A stretch of 56,249 nt of DNA from Ettlia oleoabundans (taxonomy: Eukaryota; Chlorophyta; Chlorophyceae; Chlamydomonadales), in assembly GCA_019693395.1 (NCBI GenBank), contig JAAMXP010000274.1, positions 1,389 to 57,637 of the forward strand, read 5' to 3'. Below the pieces are notes generated by a model, which did no database searches, was not told the origin of the DNA, and was given only the letters and a program-made list of their open reading frames with translations. Both the position numbers and the translations under genes were made by a program. Numbering within the stretch: position 1 is the stretch's first letter; each line of letters opens with the position of its first letter. This document shows positions 36,789-47,041 of the stretch, in pieces.

Positions 36789-37774
36789 TTGGATTGTGCT
36801 GGGATCCCATCACCAGCAGCGCGGTTGGACCTCGCCACAGTAAACTGGGCCAACCCAGACTGTCACGGCTACTTAGAGGCTGACGTACATGAGCATTTGA
36901 ATGTGCTAATCAGGCACACCAGCAGCGGGCTGGACTTGCCTGCTCACAGCTTCCTGCTAGCGTTCCACTCTGTAGTGCTGAGGGAACTGTTCAAGTCGAG
37001 GAGGGAACTGCACGCGGGTCATATGTTGAGGGCAGAGGAGGTGATTTGATTGCAACGTACATTGTTGCTTGCTGGCAGCGCCCGCACAGAACGCCAAGCC
37101 ACCTTGCCCTTCTCCTGACTGCAGCCAGGCTGCTCTGTTTTATCGCGGCACTTCTGAGAACGACTTTTTGGTTGATGTGTAGGATTCCATTATTTTGAAG
37201 ACGCCATTTAGCGACTTCAGCCTGCAAGAGGTTGCACTCACACTGCGTTTCATGTACAGCTGGGGGAAGCCTTCCCGTGCTAAGTTGGCAGCATATGAGG
37301 CGCACCTGCCTGGCATGACGCGGCTGTTGCACATGCTGGATGCCTCACGCCTGCTCAAGGTCATCGAAGAGTTTTTGGTGGAAAAGGTGCAGCAGCGTGA
37401 GGCTGCATTGAAGTGGTGGCTGCCACTGGCAGAGTCATGCGGGCTTGAGAAAGCGTGGGGCGAAGCAGTCAGGTGAAAAGCTTGTTACTGCCAGTAGTGC
37501 TAGATTGACCGTTGTTCTTGAGTACTGGGGAATCTTTACTGTGCAGTTGCAACAGGTGGCTCTGCCCTGCAGGACGTTTAGCAAAAGCCTGTTGCGCATG
37601 TCAGCTGATGCCATGAGCTCAGCCGAAATGTTGCAGCAGCTGGCATCGCTGAGCCAGAAAACCATCACGGCCTTGCTGGGAGTAACAGCACAGATGAACA
37701 GTGGCCTGTCAGACGTGCAGCGCAAACGAACAATGCAGCGCATTCCAGAGGCACGTCAAATGTCAAGGCTGTAG
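36789..37774 (+). CDS. BTB/POZ-domain protein (5' end uncertain)
   Basis: Three coding exons are visible: up to 37040, 37183-37472 and 37573-37774 (TAG stop), giving about 247 residues. The N-terminal part carries BTB features: a strand with LNVLIRHTSSGLDLPAHSFLLA, shortened here to its key pattern of V/L-I-R then PAHSFLLAF-S-V-LRELF, followed by SLQEVALTLRFMYS, the usual BTB helix near the domain end. The C-terminal half is helical with no further domain that I recognise. BTB proteins commonly dimerise and act as CUL3 ubiquitin-ligase adaptors; that role here is inference. No ATG exists in the first exon frame after the stop at 36717, so 36789 is only the edge of the open frame. An ATG at 36681 followed by a possible donor at 36716 may supply the real first exon. 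TGTAA at 38028 follows the stop by about 255 bases. Confidence 0.7.
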
Positions 37775-38027
37775 ACAGCACTGCTCAAAACCAGTGTTAC
37801 ATTCACTGTGCCCAACTTTCTGCAGCAGGAAGGCAGACTTCAATCACCGCAGCATTGTCATGGTGGGTTGGGCTGGCGGATGCACGTTTACCCACGATGT
37901 AAAGGTGATGTGGCTGGAACTCAGGTTTCTCTATTCCTGACGCCGAACCTTGATTCCTCGACCGCTTGGAGGTACATGCTGAGTTGGAGTTGGTGGATCA
38001 GGTGATGCACCAGCTGCATGGCTAACT

Positions 38028-38032
38028 TGTAA
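38028..38032 (+). terminator. Putative TGTAA polyadenylation signal of BTB gene
   Basis: TGTAA is the usual green-algal polyadenylation signal. It lies about 255 bases past the BTB stop on the same strand. A five-base match is common by chance. Confidence 0.4.
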
Positions 38033-38465
38033 AGCGCCATATATAAGGCCAGCTCTTGCATGTATGCAGCATGGCAATGCAGCCAATAAACTGACGTTTG
38101 CAAGGCAATTCCGTGCTGGGGGGCCCGAAAATTGGGGCAGTTCAAAGTTCGTGTCACTGGCAGGTACGTATGCTGCCTCATACTGAACCTAGTTTGAACA
38201 AACCCACTTGGCCAATGCTACGCTTAGGTGAAAGCCGCCATCCCATGCAGATCACCAAGGAAACGCCGACACCTACCTGCCTGGCGGTACTGCTACATTC
38301 AAGGCGCACATCAAAAGGCTTGAGACGGGCATGTAAGGCCGGCTGAAGCAGTGAACAAGCCAGCAGTTGGATAACAGTGGCCGGGCTGTGGCACTAGTGT
38401 GCGGTTGGCACAGCCCCCTTTCCCTCAGGTGCCCATCCACCACCCATCTCATGCACGCATGCATG

Positions 38466-38541
38466 CACCCCCCTACCCCACCCCACCCCACCCCACCCCA
38501 CCCCCACACACACCACCACCACCACCCACCCACAACCACAC
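38466..38541. repeat. C-rich CCCCA-type microsatellite
   Basis: Perfect CCCCA units pass into CCCCACACA, then CCA and CCCA repeats. The complementary strand has regularly spaced runs of four G and could form a G-quadruplex. The unit differs from plant-type telomere repeats (TTTAGGG). Confidence 0.9.
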
Positions 38542-39461
38542 ACGCCAGGGTCTCTCGCCGCCCTTGACCACCAAAACGACCATTTGAGGACGCCTGCTCA
38601 AGTTGGTGTACCCACTCGCAAGCCCTGCCTCCCGCCCTCCAACCTATCTTCGCTTACCTTGTAGCCCCATGTGATAGGAGGGAGCTTGTTGGGGTTCATG
38701 AAATGCTCCTACGCTCTCTGTTGCATGTTGTGCATCACACTGTTGGCTGGCACCTTTGCCTTACCTTGTCTAGAAACCCATTCATTGTAGAGTAAATGGC
38801 TGCTGATGCATCCGATGTGGTACAGCTGTGTGTTAACCTGCCAGGTTGGTTTAGATGCACAACGTGCGGTTGAGTGCCTTCACCACCAGGCTTATAACAC
38901 CCCTGTAACATAGTTTGCAGCAGAAACGTGTCACCCAAACGATTCTGCGCCGCAACGCACATGGGCACATATGCATACAGCTTGCCGTGCAAAGCAGGGC
39001 GCAAGGCTGCAATCCGCGCTGCTCCCCTCACAGCACCTGGCTGCCACTGGCAACAATGTTCCTGCCTGCTGCAGTCTGGCACCAACCAGCATGGGCTGTT
39101 CCAAGTTTTCTGACGGCACTGTGTTGCAACAGCACCAGTTGTCGGCTCCAAGTGCCACTGCCGCGGCAGCAAGCCAGCTGGGCTGCTGCAATGCTGACGA
39201 TGGCAGCCCTCAGATACTTGTCAAGCCATGGCACCCACGACTTGCCCGGCAGCGGCAACGACCTGCAGCCACCCTTAGGTGCCCAGCACCTCCTATGACA
39301 CGATTCCTGGCACTGCAGCATACATATTCCAGCCCCTTCCACTATGTTGTGACACCAAGGATATGCAGCTGCAGCCTGGGGTTGGCAAGAAGCCTGACAC
39401 AGTATTACAAGCCTGAGGGGTGTTTCAATATCAATCCAAATGCTGGCACTACCAGCAGAAC

Positions 39462-39466
39462 TTACA
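39462..39466 (-). terminator. Putative TGTAA polyadenylation signal of multicopper oxidase gene
   Basis: TTACA on the + strand reads TGTAA on the coding strand about 205 bases past the stop codon, a typical distance in green algae. Confidence 0.4.
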
Positions 39467-39669
39467 AAACAGACAGCGCCAGGCAGAGCTTGGAAATGGG
39501 TAGCAGGCCGACTGCTACTACATTTTGGACTTTATTGTAAAGAACTTGAGAACTTTGTGCTGCTGGACATTGCATGGGCAAAAGGTGGTGCAGCAGTCCT
39601 CAGAACATGCATCACACATGCAGGAAAATCAGATGCTGAAGGCAATACGATTATGCAAACCATTCGCGA

Positions 39670-42600
39670 TCACAGCCAATAGGTGGCGCAGCTCAACAGG
39701 GCAATGAATAGAGCCAGGGCAGTGGCAGCCGGCGCCTGCTGCGGGGCGGCATTACCAGGGGCTTCTAATGCCAGGGGCGCAGGAGCAGCGGTAGCGCCCT
39801 GTTCCACCTGGCGAGCAAACTGTGTGGAGGCGTCGTCTGTGGACTCACTGCTGCCGGCTGCACATTCCAGCCCTTGTGGGGCAACCCAGGGGGGCCCGTC
39901 GATGCCAGCAGCGCTGGTGCTAGCACCCCGGGCGCCTGAGGGGCGCACAACGAAGTACAGCATCATCCCAGCGCCTGCATGCGTGTCAATGTGGCAGTGA
40001 AAGGCCCACACGCCCGGATTGTCTGCCACAAACCGAACCACAGTGTAGCCGTAGTCATCGGGGGTGGTGGAAGACATGCCGTGGTCGCCGTGGCCGCCAC
40101 CGTGACCGCCATGCCCACCATGACCGCCATGAGCATCGCCATCTGTGTCCTTGCCATCTGACCCGCCACCCATGTCGTGGCCAGCATGGGGGTCCTCTTC
40201 CACGCCGCTGCTGTCGCTGCCGCCCATATCATGCCCAGCATGTGGGTCAAGGTGACCATCAATGGAGGCAGCATCACCGCCTATGTTGTGTCCAGCATGC
40301 GGGTCGGAGCTGCCGCCGCCCGTGCTGTGCCCGGCATGTGGGTCGGAGCTGCCGCTGTGTGTGCTGCGTGCAGATAACTCGCTTGCCGTCATGGAGTGGC
40401 CAGCGTGTTCATCACCAGCATCTCCATGGGCATGACCTGCATGCTCATCGCTGCCTGCTGTGCTGCCTTCCTCCATGCTCGCCCCGTTGGGGCCTAGGGC
40501 TGCACCTTGCGGGGCAGCGCCGGGAGCAGGGGCCTCTACAGCGATGCGTGCTTGGGGCACGGAGGCCATGTCCCTCAGCACCGGGTCCTGGAGGTTGTAG
40601 CCAGTGGCAGAGATGTTGATGGTGCCCTGCAAGGTGGGCACAACCACAACAGACCCAGTTCAAGAGACTGAAAGTGTTAGAAGGCTAGCTGACCTGGTGG
40701 TGGAAACCGCAGAAGAGTGGTGGAAAGCGCAGAAGTACTTATCTATCCCTATCTAAACAAGAGTACGGTTTGAAGGCCTTCACGAGGGGCACACCTACAC
40801 CCTGACCCCTGCCGCTCACCTAAACGCGAGCACTGACGTCTCCCTTCCCCCCCACCCGCACCCCCACCCCCGATCCACCTCTCACGTGGGGTTGACCCCT
40901 CACCCCTGCCCCACCCCAGAGCCCTTCCATTCAAGCCACCCACCTCTGCAGTGAGTATGTTGCCATTGCCTGAGGCCAGTACCCAGAACGACCCGCCGTG
41001 CAGGTGCATGGGGTGCACCATGCTAGCCGGGTTGATCATGGCAAGGTCAACCACCTCCCCTTGCTCCAGAGTGATGCTGTAGCTGACCGGGGCATCAGCG
41101 CCAGCGCCAGCGGCGGAGTCATCCCCAGAATCGGCACCAGAGGCGTTGGCTGCTGCGTAGATAGGCAACTCAAGAGGGTCCTCAAATGCCAGCCAGTTGA
41201 GGGTCCAGCAGTAGTGCCCATTCTCCTCCCGGTTGCACCCTGGCTGATCAGCAGGCAGAGCCGCCACCAGGGCAGGGTTGAGGCCGTAAGGGTTGTTGGG
41301 CTGAGCACCGGCCTCAATGAGGGCTGGTGGGGCGGGGGCGCCGCCGGCAAAAGCGAGGAACAGGGTAATCTCACGGTCGGCCTCCTGCAGCACAGTAGGC
41401 ACAGCAACCACAGCGGGGGGCACAGGCAGAGGTAGGGACCTAGACCTTTCAGCAAATACAATGCCCCTTCACATTCAAGCCATTTGTGTGTATCAGTAGA
41501 AAAAGCGCCAAGCAAATGGAACTGGCAGATGTCAGCGCAACCCTGACGGGCTTCTGAAATGACAGGAAACAAATATCGCATCAATATACTCTCAGCAAAT
41601 GCAGCGGCAACAGCACTGGGCGCAACAGCCAAAAGCTGCTCAAGTGCGGGTGGTGGCTCACCTGTGGCGGCTGCGCAACTCCAGGACCCGCCCGCAGCGA
41701 ACCCGCTTGCTTGTATGCCACCAGGCCCTCCCTGCTCAGATCCAGGCAGCCCAGCTCTTTCTGGTAGGCTGAGGGGGCGACAGCTGGGTCTGTGGCTGGG
41801 TCGGGGGCGCCCTCGTACGACAGTATGGCTGGGGAGTTGTGGCCGGTGAGTGTGGCGACATTGATCCAGTAGTTGCCCACCGGCTGGTCTGCAGGCAGGC
41901 AGGCCAATAGGCCAACAACAACAAGGCGGGGTGCAGCGTGTTGGGTGGATTTGCAAGTGGTGGGCTGTGCTACGCTCCTGTGTGTAGATTCTTTGGTGCG
42001 AGCAGGGGTGAAGGAGAGGAGAGGAGTAGAGAATGCATTGGATAGGCAGGTGCATCAACAGGCGGCGGCACTACAGGTGCCGCAGCACGCGCAGTTTCAG
42101 CTAGCCCTACTCACAAACCTGCCCCCCTGCTCACTGATCCCCAGCCCACTCACCCGCAGTGAGCACAAAGTCGGCTCGCTCGCCGCTGTTAACCTCAATC
42201 GCCTCCGCAGGGGTGGGCGCTACAGGGTGGCCGTCCACAGCCGCCAGTGTGAGGTTGTGCGCCTCCACCTCCACCACCAGGGCCCAGCTGGACATGCCGC
42301 CCACCACGCGGAAGCGGTACCGCCTGCCCTGCTGCACCTTGAACACAATGGGCTGGCCCGTGGTGGCAAATGACTCGCCGTTGACCTGCGGTAAGAAGTG
42401 GGAGGGGAAGATAAGGTTGGTCGGGAGGATGCAGGTTTGATGGTGGGAGGGTGGGAACTAGGGGAAATGCAGAGGAAGGCGCAGCTAGTTTGTGAAAGTG
42501 TGAAGGACTACGACTGGATGGCAAACAGCAGAGGAGCACAGCAACGTAGTTTCGCAACTAGAGAGAGTAAAACTTCCCCCACGCTTGCTCCTAAAGAGCG

Positions 42601-43881
42601 TGAGGGAAGGGTGGGGCAGTACAGAGGGGGCAACAGCGCAGCCTCCGTGGCGCCTCACCTCCACCGCGTGCCATTCAACATCCGAGACGTCCAGGCCGGG
42701 GCAGCTGGCGTGGGCCATGCTCGTGCCATCTTGCAGCCCCTGAAGCTGAGCCATCACTGGCTGGTCAAAAACATCAGCCAGCAGCATGAGGTGCTCGCTT
42801 TCTTCCCCGTCGTACAGCTCAGCCAGGGGATCGCCAGCTGGGTCTGTGACTACGAGCGCACCCCTCAGGCCGTCACCAAACTGGCCCATGGTGTGGGAGT
42901 GGTACCAGTGAGTGCCTGCAGAAGATGGGAGGCGGTGGCAATGACCGAGGCGAATTTTGACGCGGGAAGGGAGCAGGAGCATTCGCTTGGCAAGCAGATT
43001 TACGGGAAGAAATTAGAGGGTCAGGCAACATCCTGGTGCAGTTTTTAAGGGTTGACAGGGCAGGGTGTTTGATCATGGGCCTAAGGGAGGCATGCCAACG
43101 GCAACCAGCACGGCAAGCAATGGTGCATGCCACAAGCGCCTGCACTACGAATGCCGTCTGCCAGGCCGTGCGGCCGGATATGGCTGAAGGTCAGGCAAGC
43201 AGTGCACACCTGCAGGTCCCGCCACGAAGCGGTAGCTGAAGGTGCCGCCTGGTGGGATGGCCCTCTGAGTGAGCCCCACAGCACCATCTGCCCATGCCGA
43301 CCCCTGCAGGTGCTGGCCGTGCCAGTGCACCGAGGTTCCCTCCTCTATATCAGCGTTGGTCACATCAATCTGGTACAGCTTGCCTAGCTCAAGGCGCAGC
43401 GTGGGGCCCCATTTGGTGCCGTTGAAAGCAACGGTCTGTGTCTGCGGGCGGTCAGGCAGGCGGGCATGTGCAGAGGGGAAAGAGTGGGAGCGGTGCAGGC
43501 AAGGATCGCCAACAAGCGTGCAGGCTGGCAGGGCAGGCAGGCAGGCAAGTAGACACTGGTACGTGACATGCAGGGGCATGATTGCAACAAAGGGGGTGTG
43601 TGGCCAGAGGTTGAGAGGTTCAGACTGACAGGCAGGTCAAGGGTAGGTGGAAGCATCAATGGAGAGACATGGCTTGCTGGTTGTGAGGCAGGCTCATCTG
43701 CCGTGTTGCAGCTAAACGAGGCACGTGCTGCCACAGCACTCACCTTGCTGTCTGGGAAACGCGCAGCTGTAAGTGAGAGCTTCACAGCACCATCAGCGTC
43801 GGGTAGGATGGGGCAGGTGGGCTCCGCAGCGGCGGCGAAAATGGCCCAGGCCAGCAGCGGCAGCAACACTCTGGGCTGCAT
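39670..43881 (-). CDS. Secreted laccase-like multicopper oxidase with His-rich repeat insertion
   Basis: Multicopper oxidases couple oxidation of phenols, ascorbate or metal ions to reduction of O2 to water. Seven exons join in frame to 827 residues: 43744-43881, 43210-43441, 42659-42915, 42154-42385, 41662-41888, 40944-41384, 39670-40626. Residues 1-19 form a signal peptide ([19 protein letters not shown]). All four copper motifs are intact: HWHG (85-88), HWYHSH (126-131), HPMHLHG (486-492) and [12 protein letters not shown] (719-730), with a Met axial position at the type 1 copper. Between the third and fourth motifs, residues 569-693 form a His-rich insertion with repeated (D/S)DPHAGH-x2-GG units and an HGG run. 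The C-terminus is a hydrophobic tail ([18 protein letters not shown]) after small residues, compatible with a GPI anchor. The natural substrate is not deducible; copper or iron handling is plausible. The start of exon 6 could be slightly upstream of 41384. Confidence 0.9.
40075..40449 (-). repeat. Repeats encoding His-rich DPHAGH units in the multicopper oxidase
   Basis: About 125 codons with 21 histidines include four DPHAGH units, two DEHAGH units and a terminal HGGHGGHGG stretch. The units differ slightly at DNA level, so this is an older, diverged expansion. Confidence 0.9.
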
Positions 43882-44818
43882 GGCCCACACCACCTACACG
43901 TTGCCTGCAAACATGATGTCACGGCGAGATTGGGCACCACGACTGCGGAAGCAGCTGCGGCTCAAGTACGAGTCGCAACGCGTGGCGGCACTCACCACTC
44001 GTTGTCCGAGTTTAACGGGCCAACGTGGTGTGCACAGGAGAATGCCGGTTTAAACCCAGTCTTTGCGGAACGCCGTCTGTGGCGTGCGCCGTGGTGCCGC
44101 CTTGTGCTGGGAGCCCTGGCCAGTTGAGCGTGTCGCGTGGGGCAAAATTCACAAGTAAACAAAGATCTTTCACCAACACTCGGGTTTGGTGACTAAACCT
44201 GCCCGAACAACCCTGAAGGCGCTCCTGTGACCTGATGTCAACCTCAACCCGCCAGGTGGAGATGCAGCGCACGCATCACATGCGCTGATGTGAGGCTGGA
44301 TGCCATGTCTTTCAGCTGCATAGCTATAATTACAAAGGACAGCCGCTGAAGAAGGATCTGCAGCACTCCTGTGAGGAGCGGCGGCTGCATAACCCAGCAC
44401 TTCAAGTCAAACGCATCCATGTCAATCATCACCCAACCCCTCGCTACTGCTGAGGTTCTGACAGTCTGATCACAGGGCAAAGCCAGCCAGCGCAGAATAG
44501 GGAGTTGCTGGTGTGAGGGGTTGGGGATTTAAAGGCTATGCAGGCTAAGCACAGGAGTCTCAGTGCAATCATGCTAGATACCATGCACGGCTGCTTGTTT
44601 GAACCCTGACTGGCTATCATAATCGTCGGCATTACTCTGGCCGTTGATGCTGGGCCTACATCATGCGAGTCAATCGGCATGCTCGCTAACAGGAGGTGTG
44701 GCCAGCATTGTCCCACTGGGATGGTTGGGGCGCTTTCATGACATCTCATATAAGCTACTCGGCAGCAATCACGGTCACCAGTGCACAAAAAGCAGCCGAG
44801 CAGCCGGCGCAAGTGCCG
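43882..44818. other. Interval upstream of multicopper oxidase and downstream of F-box/LRR gene
   Basis: It should hold the multicopper-oxidase promoter and 5' UTR and the 3' UTR of the upstream minus-strand gene. TTACA at 44330-44334 reads TGTAA on the minus strand and may be the polyadenylation signal of the F-box/LRR gene. No coding sequence is supported. Confidence 0.4.
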
Positions 44819-46548
44819 TCAGGCTCCAGCTCGGAACACGCAATGCATCAGGCGATGCCAGGTGTCACAAGGCTGCCCAAACATCGTAGCCACTAGCCAG
44901 GGGTCCCATTGAGCCAATGTAGAGACGCGAGGACTGCACGGCTGGTGGGTCAAGAGAGCCAGCGGGGGCAACAGAATCAGGTACAGGCGCCATGACATGT
45001 ACAGTCTGCTGGGGTTGATCGCCAAGTGCGTAAGGCCAGTAAGGTGCTTCACGGCTTGCTGCAAGTCTGCATCAATGACTGGGTTGCTGCCAATGTCAAG
45101 GGATTGTAGAGATGTGAGCTGGGACAGGCAGTTGGGCATCCAGTAGTTGTTAAACAGTGTAAAGCGCTGGAGGCTGGTGAGCCGCAGCAGCGGTGTAAAG
45201 TTGGGTGGGTTGTAGGGCTTAAACTCCAGGGTGAGGCAGCGGAGGTTGGTGAGGTCGCCTATCTGCGTGCGGCAACAGGCAATGGCACATCATGGCATGA
45301 TGGGTAGAAACTGAGTGCTACCTCACACACCCAGCAATCACCCCGGACTGCACAGCTGCCATGAGCGTGTTACTGAACAAACCTAAATGTGCACCTCCCA
45401 CGTATCCTGGCATGCTATATACATATTATATACATATTGTGCCACGCGGAGGGGTCTGCGCCTGATCAGGAATGATGTCAATCGCGACTGGGGAGCCCAG
45501 GTACAGGCTGGTCAATGCCGGAGGAAGGCGAGCGCCCGGTTCGATGACGGTATCTGAATCTTCGCAGCAATCCAGATGCATTTTCTCCAGTGTTGTTAGT
45601 GAAGCAAGCGAACCAGTCACGGGGATGCCAGTGGTGCGGCAAATGCTGAGGCGCTGCAAGCCGGCCAGCGGCGCCATCCAGCTGTCAAGCTGAAACCAGA
45701 TAAACCCTAGGGTCAACTCGAGGCATCGAGGCATGTCAGGCTGCCGACCGCGCTGCATGCAGCCAGTGTGCCATGAAGCAGGCGCAGCACTTCCTGCTGA
45801 TCTCCAGGAAGCTCCAGCGACGCTGCATGTGGGTCCACCTCCAAGGTCAGCCGCTGCACGTGGCCGGCTGCTGGGCCGCTAAGCCAGCGACAGAGGGAGC
45901 CCAGCCTTGCGAGGAAAAGGTCAGGTGACTCATCCTCTTCATCATACTATATGCACTTCTTGCCACGCTTCTTGCCACGAAGCTGTTCTTTGTTGGCTTT
46001 GTCGACTCCATTTACATGGACCTGCAAAATGCTGCAGCAGGCTCGGGGTGTGCACCAGCTGCCGCCAGCGCCGGCATACCGGGGCTGCGAAGCGGTGCCT
46101 GCAGCGATGCGATAGCATATCTCGTGCAGCACGGCGGTTTGCGGACAGCGGGTGGATGCTTTTGAAACTGCACCACACTACTTGCGGCGGTCCGCGAAAG
46201 CACCTCACCGAGGGTTCCTCGCACCCCGCCTGCTTGCTGATCCCTCACCCACCTCTCCAAAACCTGAATCTTGCTGAAGATGCACACGATGAGCTCGATG
46301 AGCTTATCAGGCAGTTCTGGCAAGCCTGACATCGTGTCGGCAGACGCCTGTGGAACGACCAAACCTTGAAGTTTTGCCAGAGTACACGATTGTTTCCCGC
46401 AATCAAAAACACGAACGGGAGCCTTGCACTTGTAGGGTTGAGGGTCGGGGTTGGGCAACATGAGGTCGGCAGTATGCTGCGATGCGCTGCCCGCCTCACC
46501 TGTTCCAATCTGTGCCGGGTCAGGGCCTGGTTTGCCTGGGTTGCTCAT
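44819..46548 (-). CDS. F-box / leucine-rich-repeat protein (model incomplete)
   Basis: It is probably a substrate-recognition subunit of an SCF ubiquitin ligase. Exon 1 (about 46264-46548, ATG at 46548) ends with LPDKLIELIVCIFSKI, the first F-box helix. The next coding block (within 45990-46210) carries HRFAAPVCRRWRQLVHTPSLL, the second half of an F-box, best read as VCRRWRQLVHTPSLL. Leucine-rich repeats follow: about 45740-45910 (GHVQRLTLEVDP), 45430-45730 (LAGLQRLSICRTTGIPVTGSL and LTTLEKMHLDCC), and about 44819-45262 (IGDLTNLRCLTLEF, LTSLQRFTLF, LTSLQSLDIGSNPVID). The reading frame must change near 45730-45750, so a short intron or a sequence error is needed there. The stop at 44819 follows a non-repeat tail and is uncertain. 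Many algal genomes hold expanded families of this type. Confidence 0.65.
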
Positions 46549-46795
46549 TATAATTTGCGCTCAGCATCGGGATAATTGTATGGCTGATCACCCAGGCCAC
46601 CACATCTTAAGTGCTGAAGGTGCATGGCAGACGTCAGAGGGGCGGATGGCTGTGAGGGTACAGTGTGGGGTGGGGCCACGGGCTTGTGCAGCAAGTTGGT
46701 GCACTGCCCCACTAGGCCCTAATGGTAAAACACTGCATGGCAGCGTCAGCACCATGTCTCAACTGCTGCCAATCAGGCAAACGCGGGCACATTAC

Positions 46796-46800
46796 TTACA
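46796..46800 (-). terminator. Putative TGTAA polyadenylation signal of PHS1 gene
   Basis: TTACA on the + strand reads TGTAA on the coding strand, about 245 bases past the stop at 47042. Confidence 0.4.
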
Positions 46801-47041
46801 CAAAGCCCGAAGGAATCTGTGTTCCAAAACAACTTGATCCAACAGATCCGATGAAGTTCAATGTCAATCAGCATGTTGATCAACAAGATTTCAGTGCGGT
46901 AATATCAAGCCGTCATTATCTCGGTGGTTAAATATCAGTTTGTTGGGACGCAGCTGACTGGCAAGTGAGCCGAAGCGGCGACAGCCACAGTAGCGCAGCG
47001 GCATGTCGCTTAGCAGGAAAGTATACGGTATACGGCGTGCA

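Larger units (their letters stand above)
37775..39669. other. Gene-poor convergent interval
   Basis: This interval lies between the BTB stop and the multicopper-oxidase stop. It contains likely 3' UTRs with TGTAA at 38028-38032 (+) and at 39462-39466 (-), plus a C-rich microsatellite. Open frames of up to 189 codons on the + strand show no domain, no splice logic and no match that I recognise. Confidence 0.5.

Noticed and set aside
38466..38541. Possible interstitial telomere repeat
   Set aside because: The unit is CCCCA grading to CCA/CACA, not the CCCTAAA expected for plant-type telomeres. It is a simple microsatellite.
38971..39540. 189-codon + strand open frame left of the multicopper oxidase
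   Set aside because: It overlaps the expected oxidase 3' UTR, has no recognisable domain and has unremarkable low-complexity composition.
40142..40377. + strand Ala/Val/Met-rich frames opposite the oxidase repeat
   Set aside because: They are complements of the DPHAGH-coding repeats. The minus-strand frame is flanked by intact copper motifs.
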